Positions 1 through 4,333 of a DNA stretch of 7,503 nt are shown here, one piece after another (position 1 is the stretch's first letter; each line of letters begins with the position of its first letter). Below the pieces are notes generated by a model, which was not told the DNA's origin, did not search any database, and saw only the letters and a list, made by a program, of their open reading frames with translations. This DNA comes from Deltaproteobacteria bacterium (GTDB lineage Bacteria; Desulfobacterota; Desulfarculia; Adiutricales; Adiutricaceae): positions 1-7,503 of the forward strand of contig JAIRNQ010000074.1 in the NCBI GenBank assembly GCA_031257955.1. Direction: 5' to 3'. The translations under genes were made by a program, and so were the position numbers.

Positions 1-1
1 T

Positions 2-82
2 TTAGATTCATCAGCCCATAAATTTGTTGTCAATGTTGATGTTGCGCAAGACAACGTTATCAGCAACGTTTGGACAGCTTGA
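2..82 (+). other. Possible C-terminal end of an ORF entering from the left edge
   Basis: Frame 2 is open from the left edge of the window for 26 codons and ends at TGA 80-82; it reads as a plausible protein tail (AHKFVVNVDVAQDNVISNV). I do not recognise it. The opposite strand over the same bases is also open (11-139), so the coding strand cannot be decided from this window. The segment is too short to assign, and it could equally be chance reading frame in AT-rich spacer or relic DNA. Confidence 0.15.
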
Positions 83-139
83 ACAGTCACTTTCTAGACA
101 ATTCAAGACGTCAGGAACAGGCAAACTGGCGTCTTTCAT
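11..139 (-). pseudogene. Small cysteine-containing ORF or gene fragment, unknown
   Basis: On the minus strand an ATG at 137-139 opens a 42-residue frame ending at TGA (11-13). It contains a short CxxxxCxxC arrangement (NCLESDCSSCPNV) and a polar tail (NVVLRNINIDNKFMG). The frame continues six codons upstream of the ATG before a TAA, and there is no good Shine-Dalgarno. The composition is protein-like rather than random, but I recognise no family. It may be the C-terminal relic of a longer gene, consistent with the degenerate state of the neighbouring 84-bp array. The plus strand is also open here, so confidence is low. Confidence 0.2.
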
Positions 140-246
140 AACCGCCGAAACAATTTGTTAGTTCAGCTACTTATACCTCAGAGCAACCATTTTTTCCGCC
201 AACGAATACTGGGTCCATTGCCGCCACCAAATCCGAGGCGGTTCGC

Positions 247-438
247 TCAGCCTCGCCTTAAACCAAGTCCCGTAAGCTGCGACGTTAATGGTCTTGGCTC
301 TTCCTTCACTATCCCCAATTGACCGCCCAGCTCGATCGACTGGCCATCTTTCATTCCCAAAACACCACCATCCTGACTCGAGCTGTCTTTATTTATTTTT
401 GGTCTATCAAAACTAAACCCTGAATTCACCGTTTTCTA
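247..438 (-). pseudogene. Possible C-terminal tail of a 28-residue-repeat protein (relic)
   Basis: Reading the minus strand, the repeat frame (FDRIKMNKDDFALGDNK) is stopped by TAG at 436-438. The same frame then continues through another repeat motif (FSFDRPKINKD) into a non-repeat hydrophilic tail ending SQLTGLGLRRG and TGA at 247-249. A GTG at 427-429 could start the last segment, but no convincing ribosome binding site precedes it. The simplest reading is that the tail belonged to a longer repeat protein encoded on the minus strand, now split by the TAG and by stops further into the array. The plus-strand frame from 377 to 679 is also open through three copies, so minus-strand coding is favoured only slightly, because the unit gives a hydrophilic repeat with a unique tail. 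No family recognised. Confidence 0.3.
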
Positions 439-1010
439 TTTATTGTCTCCAAGCGCAAAATCATCTTTGTTCATTTTTATCCTATCAAAACCTGGCTCTG
501 AAAGTTCTTTAGTCATTATTGAAATATCAATTCCAGGCACCAAAACATCTTTGTTTATTTTTAAAATATCAAAACCTAGCCCTGAGAGTCCTTTAGTCAT
601 TATTGAAATATCAACTCAAAGTACCAAACCTTCTTTTTTATTTATTAAAATATCAAAACTTGGCCTGAAAGTTCTTTAATCATTATTGAAATATCAACTC
701 CAGGGTGCCAAAGCATCTTTGTTCATTTTTGGCCTATCAACACTTGGCCCAGAAAGTTCTTCCGCCGCTTCAAAATATCAACACTAATGGAGCAAGCTTT
801 CTTTGTTCATTTTTGGCCTATCAAAACTTGTGCCTGACAGTTCTTTCGCCTTTTCAAATTATCAACTCCAAAGGGCCAAACCATCTTTGTTCATTTTTGG
901 CCTATCAAAACTTTTTCCTGACAGTTCTTCCGCCGCTTCATAATGTCACCACTAATGGACCAAACCATCTTTGTTCATTTTTGGTATATCAAAATTATGA
1001 AATTTCGTGC
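385..1010. repeat. Degenerate 84-bp (28-codon) tandem repeat array, 7-8 copies
   Basis: Equivalent positions of the conserved block (ATCTTTGTTCATTTTTGGCC and variants) fall at 463, 547, 631, 715, 799, 883 and 967, exactly 84 bp apart each time. A diverged first copy at 385 is 78 bp before the second, a 6-bp shortening. Each unit has a second, more variable half (AGTTCTTTAGTCATTATTG in early copies, AGTTCTTCCGCCGCTTC in later ones). A strict multiple of three in every step suggests a coding origin for a 28-residue repeat. On the minus strand the unit reads with FDRPKMNKD plus DISIMTKELS; on the plus strand with PSLFIFGLSK plus SSLVIIEIS. Both strands now carry stops, and copy 3 has a one-base deletion compensated later in the same unit. 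I read it as a decaying repeat-protein gene, strand unresolved. The DNA is far more AT-rich than the genes to the right. Confidence 0.85.
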
Positions 1011-1083
1011 CGTCAGTGTCTGGACAAAATACGCGTCGTTAACATAATTGGATGCCACCCCTGGCTGGTTCGGAGGGGGGGGT

Positions 1084-1224
1084 ATGACCCCAGTTATACG
1101 GGTGCCGCCTTTGGCAATGGCCCAAGACAAACTATCCCCACATGAATTGAAACACTTGGGCAAGGTATCGAAGGTTGGTTTTATCGGTGAATTCGTCAAA
1201 ACAATGGGTGGGGATAATTCGTAG
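1084..1224 (+). CDS. Small ORF of unknown function, or gene fragment
   Basis: An ATG at 1084 opens a 46-codon frame ending at TAG 1222-1224. A strong Shine-Dalgarno (GGAGG, 1072-1076) sits seven bases upstream of the ATG, better placed than those of most genes in this window. A second ATG at 1117 is in frame. The predicted peptide is basic with an amphipathic stretch (MAQDKLSPHELKHLGKVSK, then VGFIGEFVKTMGGDNS). No signal peptide, membrane segment or family is recognised. It lies just after the end of the 84-bp repeat array in otherwise gene-poor, AT-rich DNA. The opposite strand is open too (975-1271), so this could be a fragment of a decayed gene rather than a functional small protein. Confidence 0.3.
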   Translation: MTPVIRVPPLAMAQDKLSPHELKHLGKVSKVGFIGEFVKTMGGDNS

Positions 1225-1640
1225 CTCTCCCATGTCTTTGCTCCACTCGGACAAGATCGTTGCCCCGCCAACGCGGATTATTGGTCGGCGCTCAAACAGG
1301 TTTATTTAATTATTTCAGTCGAATGTTGGACTTCCAAAGGTATTAAAATTATGTATCTAACCAGATGAAGTTAATAATAGTGGCCACTATTAGTTAAATT
1401 GATCTCCCACAAGCTAGTTTAGGGGTTTTTACCGGTCGATCAAGGCTGACTAAAAGAAAACGGGTAGAGGGGGCTAATCGAGTCAATGCCTTCGGGGCCG
1501 GTGTTGTAGTAAGCTGCGGGTCCCACCGGGGACCAGGGTGCCGGGCCAAGTGGTAAGGGGCAAGCGGCCAAGGATCATTTAGCGCAATCATTTCCGTTTC
1601 AAGTTGTTGTTTTCCGTAACAATATTTTCATCCGCAAATA
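1225..1640. other. Gene-free stretch with palindrome and a hairpin
   Basis: No supported gene. A short frame around 1228-1305 reads protein-like (SLLHSDKIVAPPTRIIGRR) but has no ribosome binding site and may be relic sequence. The stretch holds the palindrome at 1371-1397 (listed separately) and a perfect hairpin at 1519-1534 (GGTCCC, four-base loop, GGGACC). Base composition changes inside it: AT-rich before about 1420, GC-rich at 1480-1575, AT-rich again at 1585-1700. Confidence 0.5.
1371..1397. promoter_or_regulatory. 18-bp perfect palindrome flanked by TTAA, possible operator
   Basis: TAATAGTGGCCACTATTA (1375-1392) is identical to its own reverse complement. It is flanked by TTAA on both sides (1371-1374 and 1394-1397), offset by one base. 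A continuous palindrome without a loop is more typical of a binding site for a dimeric protein than of an RNA hairpin. No gene starts close by; the next promoter-like element is 250 bp downstream. The bound factor, if any, is unknown. Confidence 0.4.
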
Positions 1641-1645
1641 TGAAT

Positions 1646-1674
1646 TTGACATCTATGTAGAAAATTTATATGCT
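1646..1674 (+). promoter_or_regulatory. Sigma70-type promoter upstream of rubrerythrin
   Basis: A perfect -35 hexamer TTGACA (1646-1651) is followed by a 17-bp spacer and a -10 candidate TATGCT (1669-1674, four of six consensus bases) in AT-rich surroundings. Transcription would start near 1681, giving a leader of about 240 nt before the rubrerythrin ATG at 1921. No gene intervenes, so rubrerythrin is the likely target. The leader includes several small stem-loops, listed separately. Confidence 0.55.
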
Positions 1675-1680
1675 TTCAGT

Positions 1681-1920
1681 AAGTTAAGCTTATTTTCAGC
1701 TTGACAATATGGCCGAAGGCCCGACTGGGCGGGCTAATTCAGGTGGCCGATTGGCACCTTGACCCAGCCGCAAAGCCGCGGCCAGAACCGAAACGCCAAT
1801 TTAACCAAGCCGTTATTTATACAGCCCTCCGACGGGCTCCAATATGGACCCTTCTTAGGCCCTAGCCTAAAAAGTGGCCAAAATTCCCCCCAATAAAGGT
1901 TGGGGTTATGCGGGTGTAAT
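1681..1920 (+). promoter_or_regulatory. Long structured leader of rubrerythrin
   Basis: Between the predicted transcription start and the rubrerythrin ATG there is no gene, but there are small perfect stem-loops: GGCCC/GGGC-type pairing around 1718-1729, AGCCC/GGGCT (1823-1838, six-base loop) and TTAGGC/GCCTAA (1855-1870, four-base loop). None is followed by a clear run of T, so a terminator is unlikely. The leader could be a cis-regulatory element, or simply spacer. I do not recognise any known riboswitch in it. Confidence 0.3.
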
Positions 1921-2490
1921 ATGACATCTTTGAAAGGCTCCAAGACCGAGGTAAATATTTTGACCGCCTTCGCTGGCGAGTCCCAAGCCAGAAACCGCTA
2001 CACCTACGCCGCTTCCGTGGCCACCAAGGAAGGCTACGTTAAGATTGCCTCCATTTTCACGGAGACGGCCGACCAGGAGAAAGAGCACGCCAAGAGGCTA
2101 TTCCGCTTCCTTGAGGGCGGCGAGGTGACCATAACCGGTGCCTTCCCGGCCGGCCTCAAAGAGGACACGTCCAGCCAGCTGATTGCCGCCGCTGCCGGCG
2201 AGCACCACGAGTGGACCTCTATGTACCCGGATTTCGCCAAGATAGCCCGGGACGAGGGCTTTAAGCAGATCGGTGACGTCATGGAAGCCATCGCCGTGGC
2301 CGAAAAGTTCCACGAGAAACGCTATCTAGACCTCCTCGAGGAGATCAAGAACGGTACCCACTTTAAGAAGCCCAAGATGATCACCTGGCGTTGCCGCAAC
2401 TGTGGTTACCTCCACGAAGGGACCGAGCCGCCGACCGCTTGCCCGGCCTGCGCCCATCCCACGGCCTATTTTGAGGTCCTCAACTGGTAA
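1921..2490 (+). CDS. rbr: Rubrerythrin
   Basis: Cytoplasmic non-haem iron peroxidase of 189 residues that reduces hydrogen peroxide to water with electrons from rubredoxin or NADH-linked donors. It has the classical two-domain layout. The N-terminal ferritin-like four-helix domain (about residues 1-145) carries the diiron ligands E20 (AGESQARNRY), E53 and H56 (DQEKEH), E94 and E97 (GEHHEW), and E128 and H131 (AEKFHEKRY). A C-terminal rubredoxin domain has CxxCG at 158-162 and CPAC at 174-177, which bind the Fe(SCys)4 centre. Length matches the family (about 190). The ATG at 1921 was chosen because it places the ligands at the canonical numbering; a frame-compatible TTG at 1900 adds only an odd MGLCGCN extension. 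The binding site is weak (GGGTG). It is probably transcribed from the promoter at 1646-1674. With desulfoferrodoxin 385 bp downstream it forms an oxygen-defence pair. Identity is very secure. Confidence 0.97.
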   Translation: MTSLKGSKTEVNILTAFAGESQARNRYTYAASVATKEGYVKIASIFTETADQEKEHAKRLFRFLEGGEVTITGAFPAGLKEDTSSQLIAAAAGEHHEWTSMYPDFAKIARDEGFKQIGDVMEAIAVAEKFHEKRYLDLLEEIKNGTHFKKPKMITWRCRNCGYLHEGTEPPTACPACAHPTAYFEVLNW

Positions 2491-2498
2491 GGCCCCTC

Positions 2499-2515
2499 TG
2501 GGCACGGCCCATTTT
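2499..2515 (+). terminator. Weak hairpin with T4 after rubrerythrin
   Basis: TGGGC (2499-2503), loop ACG, GCCCA (2507-2511), then TTTT (2512-2515). It lies eight bases after the rubrerythrin stop. The stem is short and the T tract minimal, so termination would be partial at best. The repeats that follow also carry T5 runs. Confidence 0.3.
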
Positions 2516-2520
2516 GTGGC

Positions 2521-2765
2521 CTCACCGGTAAGGCTAGGCGGGTAGGGACCTTTTTGGGGCACTCACCGCCAACGCTAGGCCTAGTATGGCAACTTTTGAG
2601 TACTCGCCGGCAACGCCAAGCGGGATGGACATTTTTGGGACCTATCCGGCAACGCCAAGCGGGTGAGACCTTTTTGAGGCCCTATCCGGTTACGCTAAGC
2701 GGAGAGGGACTTTTTCGGGGCCCCCTGCGGAAACGTTTGGCGGGGCACAGAACGTTTCGGGTATC
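2521..2765. repeat. About six tandem copies of a 40-bp GC-rich unit
   Basis: A unit of the type CCGGCAACGCCAAGCGGG, about 6 variable bases, ACCTTTTTGGGGCCCTAT recurs with starts (position of the CCG block) near 2525, 2566, 2607, 2646, 2686 and 2727, that is spacings of 41, 41, 39, 40 and 41. Copies 3 and 4 are most alike; copies 2 and 6 are most diverged. The spacings are not multiples of three, so the array is non-coding despite a long open frame over it. Each unit ends with a T4-T5 run, and units 3 and 4 contain a mini-hairpin CGC-CAA-GCG. It is not a CRISPR: the units abut and there are no unique spacers. It fills the rubrerythrin to desulfoferrodoxin intergenic space. Confidence 0.8.
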
Positions 2766-2770
2766 CTTTC

Positions 2771-2874
2771 CCCGGGTTATCCCTGGGGAGAGAATCCCTC
2801 ACCCGGGTGGCCTTGTCCTCCCGATTAATCCTAAACATTTAATCATTTAATTCTATCTTTAATTTAGGTGATAT
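2771..2874 (+). promoter_or_regulatory. Desulfoferrodoxin upstream region
   Basis: After the 40-bp repeats comes a spaced inverted repeat (CCCGGGT near 2771, ACCCGGG near 2801), then an abrupt AT-rich stretch. A possible promoter is TTGTCC (2813-2818) with TTTAAT (2838-2843) at a longish 19-bp spacing, which is weak. CCTAAA (2830-2835) is complementary to TTTAGG (2863-2868); the latter overlaps the Shine-Dalgarno AGGTG (2866-2870) of the next gene, so the pairing could mask it. These are pattern observations only. Confidence 0.3.
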
Positions 2875-3249
2875 ATGTCTCAAATCGCTAAAGTCTTTAA
2901 GTGCGACTCTTGCGGCCAGATGGTCGAGGTTCTTTTGCCCGGGGGCGGCGTCCTTACCTGCTGCGCCTCCCCCATGAAGGAGCTGATCCCCAATACCACC
3001 GAAGCCGCCCAGGAAAAGCACGTCCCGGTCATCACCAAGGTTGACGGCGGCTATAAAGTAGCCGTCGGCTCCGTGGCCCATCCCATGGAAGAGAAGCACC
3101 ACATCCAGTGGATCGAGCTGGAAGTCAACGGCATCAGCCAGATCAAGCGCCTGGTGCCCGGCCAGGCCCCCGAAGCCACCTTCCAGTCCGCCGAGGGCGA
3201 AGCCAAGGCCCGCGAGTACTGCAACCTCCACGGCCTCTGGAAGGCCTAA
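2875..3249 (+). CDS. dfx: Desulfoferrodoxin (class I two-iron superoxide reductase)
   Basis: Cytoplasmic superoxide reductase of 124 residues; it reduces superoxide to hydrogen peroxide without making oxygen, taking electrons from rubredoxin. The N-terminal desulforedoxin-like domain shows C10 and C13 (KCDSCG) plus C29 and C30 (LTCCASPM), giving the Fe(SCys)4 centre I that defines class I. The C-terminal domain carries centre II, Fe(His)4Cys: H49 with the preceding catalytic-loop E47-K48 (EKHVPV), H69 (AHPM), H75 (EEKHHIQW), C116 and H119 (EYCNLHG). Family length is about 125, so the protein is complete. ATG 2875 follows AGGTG with four bases spacing, as in several genes here. It lies downstream of rubrerythrin, which would remove the peroxide formed, but repeats separate them and it probably has its own promoter. 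A terminator follows at 3287-3331. Identity is very secure. Confidence 0.97.
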   Translation: MSQIAKVFKCDSCGQMVEVLLPGGGVLTCCASPMKELIPNTTEAAQEKHVPVITKVDGGYKVAVGSVAHPMEEKHHIQWIELEVNGISQIKRLVPGQAPEATFQSAEGEAKAREYCNLHGLWKA

Positions 3250-3286
3250 GGCCCCCAGCGGCCTTGGTTGGCGCTAGCCAATTGGT

Positions 3287-3331
3287 GGGCCGTCACGGCG
3301 ATTTTCGCCGAGGCGGCCCGTTCGCTTTTTT
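3287..3331 (+). terminator. Rho-independent terminator after desulfoferrodoxin
   Basis: GGGCCG (3287-3292) pairs with CGGCCC (3314-3319), and inside it CGGCGA (3296-3301) pairs with TCGCCG (3305-3310) around a TTT loop. That gives 12 base pairs interrupted by one symmetrical three-base internal loop. A T6 run begins six bases after the stem (3326-3331), slightly further than ideal. Confidence 0.55.
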
Positions 3332-3367
3332 GGGCTTTCCCCGGGTCGGCACCATTTTTGGGCCGGT

Positions 3368-3373
3368 TATAAC
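3368..3373 (+). promoter_or_regulatory. Possible -10 element (TATAAC) before the hydrolase-family gene
   Basis: TATAAC matches the sigma70 -10 consensus at five of six positions and lies 34 bases before the ATG at 3407, just after the desulfoferrodoxin terminator. No acceptable -35 hexamer is found at 16-18 bp, so the site is only suggestive. Confidence 0.25.
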
Positions 3374-3406
3374 CCTTTGGAAAGCAAACTTTGGAAAGGT
3401 ATGGGC

Positions 3407-4042
3407 ATGGGCTCGGATCGGAATTATCTCTCGGAAAAATCAAGAATCGAAAGTAACATTACCAGGGTCTTTGCCCAAGCCATGGCCGATGAGCTGGGGG
3501 AAGAGGCGGCCAAGGAGATCGCCAGGCGCGCCCAGGCCTGCCACGCCGCCCTTTCGGACTCTTCGCCCTTTGAAGGCAAGGCGCCCATTACCATTTTCGC
3601 CCAAAGGCGCCTGGAAATCGACTTGATAAAGTTCTTTCACCGGGGTCTTTCCGAAAAGCATGGAGCGGAAACGGCTAACCGTATCGTGGCCCGGGCCATA
3701 ATCCAAGACGCCAGAGAGGCTGGACGCCAAAAGGCCGCCTCGACCCAGGGACCGACCAACCTGCTTACCTTTGCCAAAATTTTGCCCCAATGGGCTAGCG
3801 GTGGGGCCCTGGAAATGTCCGTGCGAGAATCGACGGAAACTAAGCTCAGCTACGTCGTAACCCGTTGTCGATACGCGGACATGTACCGGGACATGGGTCT
3901 CTCCAGCCTGGGCTATCTGGTCTCCTGTGAACGGGACTCCGCTTTCATGGAAGGCTACGCCCCCAACGTTACACTGAAGCGGGAGAAAACCATTATGGCC
4001 GGTAGCGATTGTTGCGATTTTCTTTACAAACTCGTCAAATAA
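3407..4042 (+). CDS. L-2-amino-thiazoline-4-carboxylic acid hydrolase family protein
   Basis: A 211-residue soluble protein. The C-terminal half (about 140-211) has the signature I associate with the ATC hydrolase family (PF14196): a V-T-R-C-R-Y-A block with C154, then LGYLVSCERDSAF with C174, then KREKTIMAGSDCCDF with C202 and C203. Characterised members open the thiazoline ring of L-ATC to N-carbamoyl-L-cysteine in cysteine formation; most relatives, this one included, have no proven substrate. The N-terminal half is helical and appears internally duplicated (residues 13-42 resemble 68-97). Start choice: ATG 3407 has AAAGG (3395-3399) seven bases upstream; ATG 3401 is too close to it and a TTG at 3377 adds an unsupported extension. 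No signal peptide or membrane segment. It is flanked by terminator-like elements on both sides, so probably monocistronic. The gene call is firm, the family assignment good, the reaction inferred. Confidence 0.85.
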   Translation: MGSDRNYLSEKSRIESNITRVFAQAMADELGEEAAKEIARRAQACHAALSDSSPFEGKAPITIFAQRRLEIDLIKFFHRGLSEKHGAETANRIVARAIIQDAREAGRQKAASTQGPTNLLTFAKILPQWASGGALEMSVRESTETKLSYVVTRCRYADMYRDMGLSSLGYLVSCERDSAFMEGYAPNVTLKREKTIMAGSDCCDFLYKLVK

Positions 4043-4090
4043 ACCCGTGTCGCCGACCGCCGACCCCTCCCAGGCCCAAGTCCTCCAAGG

Positions 4091-4133
4091 CCCCCCGGCA
4101 CCCCCTGGGGTCGGGGCGGGGAGTTTTATTTTT
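4091..4133 (+). terminator. GC-rich hairpin with T-rich tail after the hydrolase-family gene
   Basis: A C-rich segment (4091-4105) faces a G-rich one (4107-4121), allowing stems such as ACCCC/GGGGT and CCCC/GGGG. It is followed directly by AGTTTTATTTTT (4122-4133). A longer-range CCGACCCC (about 4060) to GGGGTCGG (4107-4114) pairing is also possible. The exact fold is uncertain, but position and T tract fit an intrinsic terminator. Confidence 0.5.
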
Positions 4134-4201
4134 CGTTCTGTACTCTAATGTGTCCTGACACGACCCAAACGGGGACGCTTGGCCAGCCGGCCGGCCCTCA
4201 G

Positions 4202-4225
4202 CTGGGTGCCGATTGAGGCACCCAG
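4202..4225 (+). promoter_or_regulatory. Perfect 9-bp stem-loop in the Sel1 gene leader
   Basis: CTGGGTGCC (4202-4210), loop GATTGA, GGCACCCAG (4217-4225). No T run follows, so it is unlikely to be a terminator. It lies about 110 bases before the Sel1-repeat gene; a -10-like TCTAAT (4144-4149) upstream would place it in the leader RNA. A smaller palindrome GTGTC-CT-GACAC lies at 4150-4161. Confidence 0.35.
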
Positions 4226-4333
4226 GCCACCCTGGCCTGCCAGACCAGCTAGGCCTTGTGGGCTTTGGAACTTAGACGAAGAAATAATCCGACCCCAATC
4301 CAAATAACTTTTTCCCAGCAGATTCGGTGCGCC

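Noticed and set aside
385..1010. CRISPR array
   Set aside because: Units are contiguous 84-bp copies related over their whole length, with no unique spacers and no cas genes nearby.
443..1145. Plus-strand frames over the 84-bp array as two separate intact genes
   Set aside because: The two frames differ, neither has a ribosome binding site, the second runs on into unrelated sequence, and the array carries stops on both strands. Better described as a degenerate repeat.
1701..1706. Second TTGACA as a promoter -35
   Set aside because: No -10-like hexamer lies 15-19 bp downstream; the region is GC-rich there.
1900..1920. Upstream TTG start for rubrerythrin
   Set aside because: It adds seven residues with no family support; ATG 1921 gives the canonical ligand numbering E20, E53, H56.
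1734..1943. Minus-strand 69-codon frame in the rubrerythrin leader
   Set aside because: No ribosome binding site; it overlaps the rubrerythrin start and its residues come from the hairpin sequences.
2521..2765. CRISPR array in the 40-bp repeats
   Set aside because: Copies abut and diverge gradually over the full unit; there are no constant repeats separated by variable spacers.
2554..2850. 98-codon open frame across the 40-bp repeats
   Set aside because: The repeat spacing is not a multiple of three, so successive copies fall in different frames; composition is Arg/Pro/Gly-rich as expected from GC-rich non-coding DNA.
3108..3626. Long plus-strand frame overlapping desulfoferrodoxin and the next gene
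   Set aside because: It is a shifted-frame shadow of two secure genes, with Arg/Pro-rich composition and no start signals.
4256..4333. Upstream extension of the Sel1-repeat gene
   Set aside because: It would place 26 Arg-rich residues ahead of a clear signal peptide; ATG 4334 begins exactly at the signal.
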